From an uncultured Eubacterium sp. (GTDB taxonomy: Bacteria > Bacillota > Clostridia > Lachnospirales > Lachnospiraceae), in assembly GCA_945946665.1 (NCBI GenBank), contig CAMEWO010000001.1:248001-312000 (forward strand): a stretch of DNA of 64,000 nucleotides, given 5' to 3'. The position numbers and the translations under genes are program-made. This document shows positions 24,970-33,996 of this stretch, piece by piece. Position 1 is the stretch's first letter, and the number at the start of each line of letters is the position of its first letter. The notes beneath the pieces are model-generated. The model did no database searches. It was not told the DNA's origin and worked only from the letters and a program-made list of their open reading frames with translations.

Positions 24970-26223
24970 CTACTTTTCAAACCAGCTCACTTCTGGTCCA
25001 TTTTCTACATTTACAAATCCGTCATAAGCTCTCTCCTCCAGCTTATTAAGGAACTTACCCAGCTTCTTAGGCTTAACATACAAAGATGCAGCGCATCCCT
25101 GTCCTCTTAAGTCATCTGCAATTCTTACAGCCTTAACAAGATTTTCAGAATCATACATAACAGCTACCTTTTTCTCTCTGTCAGGTATACTGATTCCATG
25201 TTCCATAAGGATTGAGAAAATTCTCTCAAATCCAATTGAAAAACCTACCGCAGGAACACTCTCGTTAAGGAACTTGCCTATAAGGTTATCATATCTTCCT
25301 CCACCAGCAATAGCTCCCTTGAAATCAATACTCTCAACCTCAAATACCGTTCCTGTATAGTATCCCTGTCCCCTTACCAGTGACAGGTCAAATACTACAT
25401 CATAGGCATTGCCTGTAATCTCATTAACTGAATCAATAATGTGAATCAGGCTGTCAGCAGGCTCCTTATCATCAAGCATATCTCTTATTGATGTAAGGCT
25501 GAAATCCTGTTTTGAAAGAAACGCCTTAAAATTATTAACAGCTGTATCAGAAAATCCCTTTTCGTTAAGTTCTTCTGTAACACCCTCAAGTCCGATTTTA
25601 TCCATCTTATCAAAAGTGATACACACACTGTCAAGATCCTTATCCTCAAATCCAAATGAAGAAAGCACAGCACGAAGTAATCTTCTGTCATTAACCTTTA
25701 CCTTGTAATTCTTCATTCCAATTGCATCAAGAGCCTTGGTTGTTGTAAGAATAAGCTCTATCTCGCTGTCTGTTGAATCTGAACCGATAATATCAATATC
25801 ACACTGGACAAACTCTCTTAATCTTCCCTTCTGAGGTCTCTCAGCTCTGTATACCCTGTCCATCTGGATACACTTCATAGGAATTGTAAGTTTATCCTTA
25901 TTATTAGCATAATATCTGCTTAACGGAAGTGTAAGGTCATAGCGCAGTCCCATGTCAGCCAGCTCATTCTCATTGGCTGATGTAACTCCTGTCTCCAACG
26001 CCTTATCAAGCTTATCACCACGCTTCATAATCTTAAATATAAGATTAAGATTCTCTCCACCATCACTTTTATCAAGGTTCTCGATATCCTCAAGGATAGG
26101 TGTTGTAATATGCTCAAATCCGTTAGCCTTATATACTGATAATATCTGATTCTGAAGATAATCTCTTATCTCTACTTCGTTAGGAAGATAATCGTTAGTT
26201 CCCTTTACAGATGTAACTTTCAT
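24970..26223 (-). CDS. hisS: Histidyl-tRNA synthetase
   Basis: Class II aminoacyl-tRNA synthetase charging tRNA-His. It opens with VKGTNDYLPNEVEIRD, has motif 2 around QMDRVYRAERPQKGRLREFVQCD, the histidine signature LVRGQGYYTGTVFE, and motif 3 with AVGFSIGFERI; a C-terminal anticodon domain follows. About 417 aa. ATG at 26223 follows GGAG; an in-frame TTG lies 12 nt up. It follows purD by 15 bp and probably ends the purine transcript. Confidence 0.97.
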   Translation of the reverse strand: MKVTSVKGTNDYLPNEVEIRDYLQNQILSVYKANGFEHITTPILEDIENLDKSDGGENLNLIFKIMKRGDKLDKALETGVTSANENELADMGLRYDLTLPLSRYYANNKDKLTIPMKCIQMDRVYRAERPQKGRLREFVQCDIDIIGSDSTDSEIELILTTTKALDAIGMKNYKVKVNDRRLLRAVLSSFGFEDKDLDSVCITFDKMDKIGLEGVTEELNEKGFSDTAVNNFKAFLSKQDFSLTSIRDMLDDKEPADSLIHIIDSVNEITGNAYDVVFDLSLVRGQGYYTGTVFEVESIDFKGAIAGGGRYDNLIGKFLNESVPAVGFSIGFERIFSILMEHGISIPDREKKVAVMYDSENLVKAVRIADDLRGQGCAASLYVKPKKLGKFLNKLEERAYDGFVNVENGPEVSWFEK

Positions 26224-26238
26224 GTTCCTCTCCAATCC

Positions 26239-27519
26239 TTATTTTAATGCCTCATCAATTGATCTGCCGATGTCGTGTCTCATATATTTGTTAGCAAATG
26301 TAACCCACTCTGTAGCTTTATATGCATTAGCTCTTGCCTCAACAAGATCCTTACCCAGGGCTGTAACACCAAGTACTCTTCCCCCGTTGGTTACTACCTT
26401 GCCTTCTTCATTAAACTTGGTTCCAGCATGGAAAAGATAATATCCATCCTTGTCATTGAATCTTTCCTGGCCAAAGATTTCATAACCCTTCTTGTATTCC
26501 AGAGGATAACCATCAGAAGCAAGGACAACACATACACAGGCATTGTCTTCAAACTGAAGGTCTACCTTATCTAATGTTCCATCTATACATGCTTCAAATA
26601 CATCAATAATATCATTCTTCATTCTAGGAAGAACAACCTGTGCCTCAGGGTCACCAAATCTTGCATTGTACTCAAGAACTCTAGGTCCCTTAGGTGTAAG
26701 CATAAGTCCAAAGAAAATAACTCCCTTGAATGGTCTTCCCTCTGCCTTCATGGCATCAACAGTTGCCTGATATATATATTTCCTGCAGAAATCATCAACT
26801 TCCTCAGTATAGAAAGGACTTGGTGAGAAATTACCCATTCCACCTGTATTAAGTCCCTGGTCTCCATCAAGAGCTCTCTTGTGGTCCTGGGCAGATGACA
26901 TAATCTTGATTGTATTGCCATCAACAAATGAAAGTACAGACACTTCTCTTCCTGTCATAAACTCTTCAATGACGATTGTATCACCGGCAGTGCCAAACTT
27001 CTTGTCAAGCATCAGCTCATCAACTCCGGCAAGTGCCTCCTCTAAAGTACCACAGATAAGCACACCCTTACCAAGGGCAAGTCCGTCTGCTTTAAGTACA
27101 ATAGGAAATTCAGCTGTCTTAAGGTATTCCTTGGCATCTTCAGCAGATGTAAATATCTCATAAGCTGCTGTAGGAATATTGTACTTCTTCATAAGATCCT
27201 TTGAAAAAGCCTTAGAGCCTTCAAGGATAGCTGCATTCTTTCTTGGTCCAAATACTCTTAAGCCCTCCTTCTCGAACACGTCAACAATACCGCCAACTAA
27301 TGGATCATCCATTCCTACAACTGTAAGGTCTATAGCATTATCCTTTGCAAACTGTACAAGCTTGTCAAATTCCATTGCCTTAATATCTACACATTCTGCC
27401 ACCTGTGAAATACCTGCATTACCAGGTGCACAATATATCTTATCAACCTTGTCTGACTGGCTTATCTTCCAGCAGATTGCATGTTCACGTCCGCCACTTC
27501 CTACAACTAATACCTTCAT
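26239..27519 (-). CDS. purD: Phosphoribosylamine-glycine ligase (GAR synthetase)
   Basis: Makes glycinamide ribonucleotide from phosphoribosylamine, glycine and ATP, the second step of purine synthesis. ATP-grasp enzyme of 426 aa: N-terminal MKVLVVGSGGREHAICWKI, ATP-grasp core with VLKADGLALGKGV, metal ligands in YNARFGDPEAQVV. It follows purN by about 80 bp, a gap that holds the 30-nt hairpin. Confidence 0.97.
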   Translation of the reverse strand: MKVLVVGSGGREHAICWKISQSDKVDKIYCAPGNAGISQVAECVDIKAMEFDKLVQFAKDNAIDLTVVGMDDPLVGGIVDVFEKEGLRVFGPRKNAAILEGSKAFSKDLMKKYNIPTAAYEIFTSAEDAKEYLKTAEFPIVLKADGLALGKGVLICGTLEEALAGVDELMLDKKFGTAGDTIVIEEFMTGREVSVLSFVDGNTIKIMSSAQDHKRALDGDQGLNTGGMGNFSPSPFYTEEVDDFCRKYIYQATVDAMKAEGRPFKGVIFFGLMLTPKGPRVLEYNARFGDPEAQVVLPRMKNDIIDVFEACIDGTLDKVDLQFEDNACVCVVLASDGYPLEYKKGYEIFGQERFNDKDGYYLFHAGTKFNEEGKVVTNGGRVLGVTALGKDLVEARANAYKATEWVTFANKYMRHDIGRSIDEALK

Positions 27520-27562
27520 ATTTATCCTGCCCTTTCGCCGCTTTTATGTATTTGATTTATAA

Positions 27563-27592
27563 ATTGCTTCGTTGCAATGCAACTCCCGCAAT
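27563..27592 (-). repeat. 30-nt two-stem hairpin, copy 3
   Basis: On the minus strand: stem ATTGC/GCAAT, internal loop GGGA/GAA, stem GTTGC/GCAAC, loop ATT. It sits between purN and purD, 44 nt before the purD start. All bases of both stems pair. Confidence 0.7.
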
Positions 27593-27602
27593 TCTACGCA
27601 CA

Positions 27603-28199
27603 TTATATGTTCTGTTTATTAGCAATCATATTGATGGCTGCAGGAAGAAGCTTCCATTCAGCCTGTTCCATAACTCTTCTCTGCAGTGTCTCTGGTGTAT
27701 CATCTGGAAGCACATCCACTGCCTTCTGGAAAATAATCTCACCAGTATCCATTCCCTCATCCACATAATGAACTGTTGCACCAGTAACCTTAACACCCTT
27801 CTCCAGTGCTGCTTCGTGAACCTTTAATCCATAGAATCCTACTCCACAGAAAGAAGGAATAAGTGATGGATGTATATTAATAATTCTGTGAGAATACTGA
27901 TGAACCATAGCCTCAGGAATTCTTACAAGATAACCTGCAAGTACTATTAAATCCACACCCAGCTTGTTTACTTCATCAAGCAATGCCTGGTTAAATATAT
28001 CTCTTGAAGGATAATCCTTAGGAGATATACACATAGCTTTAATTCCGTTATCCTTTGCCCTTGTAAGAGCATAAGCATCAGCATTATTGCTTATTACAGC
28101 TGTAATCTCTGTGTTGGTAATATCACCATTCTTAATTCCGTCAATTATAGCCTGAAGATTAGTTCCTCCACCAGATACAAGTACTGCTATCTTTAGCAT
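27603..28199 (-). CDS. purN: Phosphoribosylglycinamide formyltransferase
   Basis: Folate-dependent GAR transformylase, third step of purine synthesis, 198 aa. The start [19 protein letters not shown] binds phosphate; catalytic Asn and His are in [14 protein letters not shown], and the Asp in [11 protein letters not shown]. It overlaps purM by 7 bp, so translation is coupled. Confidence 0.96.
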   Translation of the reverse strand: MLKIAVLVSGGGTNLQAIIDGIKNGDITNTEITAVISNNADAYALTRAKDNGIKAMCISPKDYPSRDIFNQALLDEVNKLGVDLIVLAGYLVRIPEAMVHQYSHRIINIHPSLIPSFCGVGFYGLKVHEAALEKGVKVTGATVHYVDEGMDTGEIIFQKAVDVLPDDTPETLQRRVMEQAEWKLLPAAINMIANKQNI

Positions 28200-29218
28200 A
28201 AAGTAACTCCCTTCTCTCCTGCCTCAACAGAACCTACAATATATCCTTCTTCTCCGGCTGCCTTAATTGCTTCAAGAGTTTTGTCAACATCAGCAGGGTC
28301 AACTGCAAGAACCATTCCAAGACCCATGTTAAATGTGTTGTACATCATCTGCTCGTCAATATCTCCATCCTTCTGTAACATATCAAAGATAGGTGGAACC
28401 TTGTAGCTGTCCTTCTTAACAACAGCACGAACTCCATCTGGAAGCATTCTTGGTATATTCTCATAGAATCCACCGCCTGTGATGTGGCTGCATCCCTTAA
28501 CTCTGACACCTGAATTCTTAATTGACTTCATAGTCTTAACATATATCTTGGTAGGAGCTAACAGTGCCTCACCCAGTGTTGTTCCTAATGAATCATAATA
28601 TGTATTAAGAGACTCCTCTGTAATTGTGAATACACTTCTTACCAGTGAAAATCCATTGCTGTGGACACCGCTTGAAGCGATACCAATAAGCACATCACCT
28701 GGCTTAATATTCTCCCCTGTAATAAGATCCTTCTTCTCAACAACACCTACTGAAAAACCTGCAAGGTCATATTCATCAGCAGGCATAAGACCTGGGTGTT
28801 CTGCTGTCTCACCACCGATAAGGGCACATTCAGACTGCTTGCAGCCCTCAGCTACACCACTTACAATTGTGGCAATCTTCTCTGGATAATTCTTGCCACA
28901 GGCAATGTAATCAAGGAAGAATAATGGCTCACCACCTGCACAGGCAACATCGTTAACACACATTGCAACTGCATCAATACCGATTGTATCATGCTTGTCC
29001 ATAATGAAAGCAAGCTTGACCTTAGTTCCACAACCATCTGTTCCTGAAAGAAGAACCGGGTCTTCCATCTCCTTAATCTTTGATAAAGAAAATGCTCCTG
29101 AGAATCCACCAATTCCGCCTAAAACCTCTGGTCTGAAAGTAGCCTTTACAGCATCCTTCATAAGTTCCACTGACTTGTAGCCTGCCTCTATATCTACTCC
29201 TGCTTTTTTGTAATCCAT
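28193..29218 (-). CDS. purM: Phosphoribosylformylglycinamidine cyclo-ligase (AIR synthetase)
   Basis: Closes the imidazole ring to make AIR. 341 aa with the family start [19 protein letters not shown] and [12 protein letters not shown] at 29218 follows GGAGG; another ATG lies 12 nt upstream as part of the ribosome site. It lies about 110 bp after purE; that gap holds a GATTAAC/GTTAATC hairpin but no clear terminator. Confidence 0.97.
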   Translation of the reverse strand: MDYKKAGVDIEAGYKSVELMKDAVKATFRPEVLGGIGGFSGAFSLSKIKEMEDPVLLSGTDGCGTKVKLAFIMDKHDTIGIDAVAMCVNDVACAGGEPLFFLDYIACGKNYPEKIATIVSGVAEGCKQSECALIGGETAEHPGLMPADEYDLAGFSVGVVEKKDLITGENIKPGDVLIGIASSGVHSNGFSLVRSVFTITEESLNTYYDSLGTTLGEALLAPTKIYVKTMKSIKNSGVRVKGCSHITGGGFYENIPRMLPDGVRAVVKKDSYKVPPIFDMLQKDGDIDEQMMYNTFNMGLGMVLAVDPADVDKTLEAIKAAGEEGYIVGSVEAGEKGVTLC

Positions 29219-29326
29219 ATTATCCTCCATTCCTTATACGTGATAAAACACCATATTAAATTATTTATTCAGATTAACCATCATTGTACTATTATAGTTA
29301 ATCACAATATTCTATACTGCTTCTGA

Positions 29327-29833
29327 TTACTTTCCGTAATTCTTATATCCTACTTCCTGAAGCTTCTGATCCTTCTTCTGGACACTTTCCTTAAGCCCCT
29401 GGCTGTAAGCTTTTAATCTGTCAAGAAGTGCTGCATCTGATGTTGCAAGAATCTTGGCTGCCAGAAGACCTGCATTAGCCCCACCGTTAATTGCAACTGT
29501 TGCAACTGGAATGCCTGTAGGCATCTGAACGATTGAATATAATGAATCTCTTCCACCTAAAGATGTGGTATGCATTGGAATACCAATAACAGGCATTGGG
29601 AAAATAGCTGCACACATGCCTGGTAAATGAGCTGCCATACCTGCCCCGGCTATAATAACCTTAAATCCTTTTGATTCAGCTGTCTTTGCATATTCAAAGA
29701 AAACATCCGGTTCCCTGTGTGCTGAAATAATTGTCATCTCATATGAGATTCCCAGTTTCTCAAGGATATCTGCTGCCTTAGCCATTACAGGCATATCAGA
29801 GTCACTTCCCATTACAATTCCTACTTGTGCCAT
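29327..29833 (-). CDS. purE: N5-carboxyaminoimidazole ribonucleotide mutase
   Basis: Moves the carboxyl group of N5-CAIR to carbon 4 to give CAIR. 168 aa, class I PurE length, with VGIVMGSDSDMPVM, ISAHREP and AGAGMAAHLPG. PurK is not in the window. Two start choices exist: ATG at 29845 following AGGAGGAGG, or ATG at 29833 (chosen; MAQVGIVMGSD is the usual family start) following GAGGG. First gene of the purine group. Confidence 0.96.
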   Translation of the reverse strand: MAQVGIVMGSDSDMPVMAKAADILEKLGISYEMTIISAHREPDVFFEYAKTAESKGFKVIIAGAGMAAHLPGMCAAIFPMPVIGIPMHTTSLGGRDSLYSIVQMPTGIPVATVAINGGANAGLLAAKILATSDAALLDRLKAYSQGLKESVQKKDQKLQEVGYKNYGK

Positions 29834-29849
29834 ATTGTCCCTCATTTCT

Positions 29850-29907
29850 GCGTACCTCCTCCTGCGTATTCAAACCTGTGTCCGGTACGCTTAACACCAG
29901 TTTACGC
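29850..29907 (-). promoter_or_regulatory. purE leader with alternative pairing around the ribosome site
   Basis: Reading along the mRNA: GCGTA (29907-29903), GCGTACC (29890-29884), TACGC (29868-29864), the SD AGGAGGAGG (29863-29855), then GGTACGC (29856-29850). GCGTACC can pair perfectly with GGTACGC, enclosing the SD, or GCGTA with TACGC, leaving it free. This looks like a switch controlling translation of purE, or pairing by chance of short repeats. It matches no riboswitch class I know. Confidence 0.4.
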
Positions 29908-29954
29908 CTTTAAAATCCTTATATATTTTACTTGCTTTTTAAAGCAACGTCAAC

Positions 29955-32045
29955 CTATAAATCGGTCTGGCTGGCTTTAAATGGTTCATTCAGCTTCTCA
30001 CAGCCATCAAGAACAAACCTGCCATCCTTAATTATCTCTTTTCTGGTTCCATCCGGGTACACTGCTGCTATGCATCCAATCTCATCATAAGGTATGGTAA
30101 TGTCTGTATGACAGTTAAAATATGCTTTATCCGGCTGGCTCATTCTCAAAACAGATACCTCATTATCTCTTGAGATTATCTCTTTTCCATCCGGATTATA
30201 TACCTTAACATCCTCTGAACGTGAATAACAGGTGTCTCCCAATGCAAAATGTGGTCCCATCTTCTCTACAATAAGAATTGGCAGCTTATATAATATGTCA
30301 TATCTGCCAGCCATTACATAAGCTGTTGTGTTGGTTCCTATGGCAAATTCACCTATTGGAAGGGTGTCATGGTTAAATAGTACATTTTCTTTAAAAAATG
30401 CTTTGTTTTTCTCCTGTTCCTTAAAATTATCACAGGAATAATCCTTAACCATTCCGTCTTCAAAATATACCTTAAGGTTCTTGAATTTATAGTCGTTAAG
30501 ATATACTTCACTTACATTAAGAACTCCTGAAGTACCTTTAAGAACCGGGGATGTAAACACCTCTCCCACAGGAATATTCACATCCGCAAGGCAGTTTTCA
30601 AATATAGTCTCCTTATCCCTGTCATTTATCTGCATAACCATGACTTTCATATCTGTTAAGTTTCCTTCTGCTCCCTTAACCTCTACATATGAAGAGCCGT
30701 CCAGCGCATCAATAATTCTGGTCTGGATATCCTTATACATATCATAATCAAGTGTATTAATAGTCACAGTCTCATTAAATATATCTTCGTAATGTTCACC
30801 AATCTCAGGCACCGGATATGCAATTATTGTAAAGCTCCTCTCCTCGCCTTTTATATATTTATTAACAATAGCAGAAGATTCATTATCATACTTTACAGAA
30901 AGGCGCTGCTGCTTCTCATCAAGCCTTAAGCACTCCTTCTTCTCAACTGGTTCAAATGGTGTCTCGCCGAAGACTTCCATTACTGCTGGCCCGCCGAACA
31001 CTCCAGCCAGGCTGCTGTTTTTCTCATAGGCAAGCTTCAGTGCACCAATTTTCCTCTCAACAAATGCAGAATCCATATATAATGCACAGTCAAACCTGTG
31101 GTCATAATCCATCTGTTTATTAGGAACTGCACCATAATATCCAACTCTTATATGCATTTTCTTGTTAATAGAGTTAACTGCTGCCCTGTAAACAGTTGTA
31201 TCAAGCCCCATTTTCTTAAACTGTTTAATCTCCTCACGGACAAGCCTCTCAAACCCAAGGCAGTAGCGGATATTCACATTTTTCTTCTTAGTGATATCCT
31301 TCCTGCCCATAACAAAGCCAATACGATACCCTTCTGTGAATGTTCTTGCCATGCTCTCTATACTTTCATCTGAAAGACCTGCAAGAAACCTGCTTGTTTC
31401 AATTTCATTGTCAGATATATATTCTCCAAATCTGTACAGATATCTCTCATCTGATAAATCAGCATTCATGATAATGTCTGTAGCAAAATCCAATGATGGA
31501 TCTATCTGTTCCCTGACTCTGTACTCAACAAATTCATCACTGTAATCGCTTACATACCAGTAAACAATATCCTTTAATGTTTTATATTCAGGTATTCCAT
31601 CACTGAAGCTGCAATACACCTCAAGAAACAGTTCAACGATAGTTGTAAACTCAGCCAGGCGGTTCTCAAATGCGTATACAATAAGACTTCTTATCTCCAC
31701 ATATATAAATGACATTATCTGTCCATAGTCTTCTCCAAGCTTTTCCACTGCGTATGCCGGATTTGCAAAACTGGTATTATAACTGCTGCCTGTTATGTCC
31801 TGATACAGCCTTGTATTGGTATTTTTTAGTTCTTCCAGTGAATAATCATCAAACTCTTTAGAATCTACTGCCATCCTGACAGAATCTACATACGAAATAA
31901 AGGATGCAACACGGCTGAAATAATCTGCGTAAGCATCCTTTAACACCTTAATATCTATTGCACTAAGATATTCAGCATCCTGCTGAATCTGTGCCACTCT
32001 TGCCATGGCAAGACTGATACGTTCTTCAATGTTATCCTCAAACAT
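29955..32045 (-). CDS. M29-type aminopeptidase with long N-terminal extension
   Basis: About 696 aa, whereas M29 peptidases (AmpS/PepS, thermophilic aminopeptidase T) are about 400. The C-terminal half (about 370-690) shows the family: EVKGAEGNLTDMKV, GEVFTSPVLKGTSG with a metal-binding Glu, IGEFAIGTNTTAYV with another, and EKMGPHFALGDTCY with a His. The N-terminal 350 residues are helical, acidic, and not recognised. No signal peptide. ATG at 32045 follows GGAG, with an ATG 12 nt up. It probably removes N-terminal residues from peptides in the cytosol. Confidence 0.8.
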   Translation of the reverse strand: MFEDNIEERISLAMARVAQIQQDAEYLSAIDIKVLKDAYADYFSRVASFISYVDSVRMAVDSKEFDDYSLEELKNTNTRLYQDITGSSYNTSFANPAYAVEKLGEDYGQIMSFIYVEIRSLIVYAFENRLAEFTTIVELFLEVYCSFSDGIPEYKTLKDIVYWYVSDYSDEFVEYRVREQIDPSLDFATDIIMNADLSDERYLYRFGEYISDNEIETSRFLAGLSDESIESMARTFTEGYRIGFVMGRKDITKKKNVNIRYCLGFERLVREEIKQFKKMGLDTTVYRAAVNSINKKMHIRVGYYGAVPNKQMDYDHRFDCALYMDSAFVERKIGALKLAYEKNSSLAGVFGGPAVMEVFGETPFEPVEKKECLRLDEKQQRLSVKYDNESSAIVNKYIKGEERSFTIIAYPVPEIGEHYEDIFNETVTINTLDYDMYKDIQTRIIDALDGSSYVEVKGAEGNLTDMKVMVMQINDRDKETIFENCLADVNIPVGEVFTSPVLKGTSGVLNVSEVYLNDYKFKNLKVYFEDGMVKDYSCDNFKEQEKNKAFFKENVLFNHDTLPIGEFAIGTNTTAYVMAGRYDILYKLPILIVEKMGPHFALGDTCYSRSEDVKVYNPDGKEIISRDNEVSVLRMSQPDKAYFNCHTDITIPYDEIGCIAAVYPDGTRKEIIKDGRFVLDGCEKLNEPFKASQTDL

Positions 32046-32081
32046 TCCTTTCTCCATCCTTTACAATAATCCTTTATCGCA

Positions 32082-32402
32082 CTAAAATCCAAGTCCCATA
32101 AAAATTACTGCCAACATGAGTACTGTCATAATCCCCCCTAGAAGAGAACCTACCCATGACAGTGTATAGAACTTATCATCTTCCTTAAAGCTTAACAGAC
32201 CAATTATTGTACCAATAATAGAAAGCATCAGGGTAAGTAATCCCAATGCTCCTACCTCAAGACCTGCATAACCGCTTTTCTTGAAAGAAATATACACTCC
32301 GGCAGAAAAACATGCCAAAGCTCCCAGACCTGTTAAGGTAGACAACACTCCTCCAAGAGACTGGCTTTTATTAGAAAACTTATATTTGTTGAAAAAACTC
32401 AT
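32082..32402 (-). CDS. Small membrane protein (106 aa, DUF6142-like)
   Basis: Three hydrophobic segments (about 18-40, 45-68, 80-104) after a short basic start, FFNKYKFSNKSQSLGG. I believe it matches a Lachnospiraceae-type DUF6142 family, but this is from memory of the pattern. It lies between VanZ and the M29 peptidase in a run of small membrane proteins. Confidence 0.75.
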   Translation of the reverse strand: MSFFNKYKFSNKSQSLGGVLSTLTGLGALACFSAGVYISFKKSGYAGLEVGALGLLTLMLSIIGTIIGLLSFKEDDKFYTLSWVGSLLGGIMTVLMLAVIFMGLGF

Positions 32403-32441
32403 AATATTATTACCGCTTTTACACCTGTTAACATAACTGTT

Positions 32442-32909
32442 TTACTGTGAACGAGGATGTTTTCTACGCTCTCTCCACACAATAGCACATAATATATATC
32501 CAATAACTCCACCAAGGGTATTAAGAATCAAATCATCCACATCGAAGCTTCCAACTCTGGTAAGAAGCTGTATAATCTCTATTGCAAGACTCAGGTCAAA
32601 GGAGACAAATGCTGCTCTTATAAATTTAATCCTGTATTTAAACAGTCTTGGAAGAAAATACCCGAATGGAATAAAGGCAATTACATTACCTGCAATATTA
32701 AGTATTACCGGTTCCCACCCAAGAGTATCTGTATTACATAGAAAACGCTTAATCTCCTTAAGTGGTACAAGATTGTACCTGTAGCTGCTGCTCACAATAG
32801 GAACTGTCCTGCCCATACTCTCTGCGAATATAGTGAAATATATCAGAAGTCCGATATATAATATAAAAGCGACCCACTCTGCAGCCACTCCTGACTTACT
32901 CTTTTTCAT
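32442..32909 (-). CDS. VanZ-family membrane protein
   Basis: About 155 aa, four membrane segments. The VanZ pattern is visible in YNLVPLKEIKRF, NIAGNVIAFIPFGYFLP and EIIQLLTRVGSFDVDDLILN with its GGVIGY end. VanZ gives low-level teicoplanin resistance in enterococci; most family members have unknown roles. Start placed at 32909 by the GGGG site; ATG is also found 12 nt upstream. Confidence 0.88.
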   Translation of the reverse strand: MKKSKSGVAAEWVAFILYIGLLIYFTIFAESMGRTVPIVSSSYRYNLVPLKEIKRFLCNTDTLGWEPVILNIAGNVIAFIPFGYFLPRLFKYRIKFIRAAFVSFDLSLAIEIIQLLTRVGSFDVDDLILNTLGGVIGYILCAIVWRERRKHPRSQ

Positions 32910-32966
32910 CAATGACCCCATCATAAATATTAATATGGCATTTGCCAGAAATAATTCAATAACAAA

Positions 32967-33119
32967 CTAGAATAAACTCTCTGACTTATGAGCAATAAGT
33001 CTTGCTCCATTGATAATCATAACCACACCTGTGCCAACTGCCACAGCAATTGTCACTATTCCAATAACAAGACTGCATGCCCCGATATGTTTCATTTTCT
33101 TATAAAGCTTTTCATCCAT
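32967..33119 (-). CDS. 50-aa single-span membrane protein
   Basis: Begins MDEKLYKKMKHIGACSLV, has one long hydrophobic segment (about 12-40) and a short polar tail ending KSESLF. SD GGAG with the window's common leader GGATTGGAGATTATTATG gives strong support for translation. It lies between pyrE and the VanZ gene. No family is recognised. Directly upstream is a possible structured leader (33133-33215). Confidence 0.75.
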   Translation of the reverse strand: MDEKLYKKMKHIGACSLVIGIVTIAVAVGTGVVMIINGARLIAHKSESLF

Positions 33120-33132
33120 AATAATCTCCAAT

Positions 33133-33215
33133 CCTCAGACGCTTTTACGTGGAATGAATCACGAGCCAAATTTCAGATTCAGCTCTGCGATAGGGCTGCT
33201 TTGTGGCGTCTGAGG
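33133..33215 (-). promoter_or_regulatory. Candidate structured RNA leader of the 50-aa gene
   Basis: A perfect 10-bp stem, CCTCAGACGC (33206-33215) with GCGTCTGAGG (33133-33142), encloses two smaller hairpins, CAGC/GCTG (33195-33198 with 33180-33183) and GAATC/GATTC (33176-33180 with 33156-33160), forming a three-way junction. The closing stem ends only 3 nt before the Shine-Dalgarno sequence. There is no T run, so it is not a simple pyrE terminator. Confidence 0.5.
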
Positions 33216-33238
33216 CACAAATAGCCATCAGTCTGCAA

Positions 33239-33922
33239 TTACTCAGCCTTGATTCCATACTGTTTATAATATTCATCTAAAGCAGCCTTGATGTTATCAT
33301 CAATTACTATTGTTCCCTTATATGGTTTATTATACAGATGATCTACCACTTCTGCCATAGTAACGATTGCTTTAGCTTCAAAACCATATTTCTCTTTAAT
33401 CTCGTCAAGAGCACTGACCTTGCCTCCAAGACCAACCTCCATTCTATTTAAAGAAACCATAAGTCCCTTAATTGTTACATCACCCTGTGCCTTAATAATT
33501 GGGAATGTCTCTTCAATGGATTTGCCTGATGTAGTTACATCCTCAATAATAACAACTTTATCTCCGTCTTTAATAGGACTTCCAAGAAGTATTCCTGCAT
33601 CTCCGTGGTCCTTTGCCTCCTTACGGTTTGAACAGTAGCGGATCTGCCTGCCATAAAGCTCGCTGTAAGCCATAACTGTTGCTACGCTAAGAGGAATTCC
33701 CTTGTATGCAGGTCCAAACAGGACATCGAAATCATCCCCAAAATTATTATGGATAGCTGTAGCATAGTATCTTCCCAGCTTTAATAACTGCTCTCCTGTA
33801 ACATAAAGTCCGGCATTCATGAAAAATGGAGATTTTCTTCCACTCTTCAATGTAAAGTCACCAAATCTTAATACATTACTGTCTACCATGAATTCAATAA
33901 ATTCCTGTTTATACTGTTCCAT
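33239..33922 (-). CDS. pyrE: Orotate phosphoribosyltransferase
   Basis: Joins orotate and PRPP to give OMP. 227 aa; the PRPP motif is VVIIEDVTTSGKS, with catalytic CSNRKEAKDHG upstream. SD AGGAGG stands 10 nt before the ATG. It is separated from pyrD by the large hybrid kinase gene. Confidence 0.96.
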   Translation of the reverse strand: MEQYKQEFIEFMVDSNVLRFGDFTLKSGRKSPFFMNAGLYVTGEQLLKLGRYYATAIHNNFGDDFDVLFGPAYKGIPLSVATVMAYSELYGRQIRYCSNRKEAKDHGDAGILLGSPIKDGDKVVIIEDVTTSGKSIEETFPIIKAQGDVTIKGLMVSLNRMEVGLGGKVSALDEIKEKYGFEAKAIVTMAEVVDHLYNKPYKGTIVIDDNIKAALDEYYKQYGIKAE

Positions 33923-33996
33923 TGTCTTTAGACCTCCTAAAATTTTCCTTTAAATACTACCATAACACCCTGTATTTTTCAACAGTTTCAAGGGTA

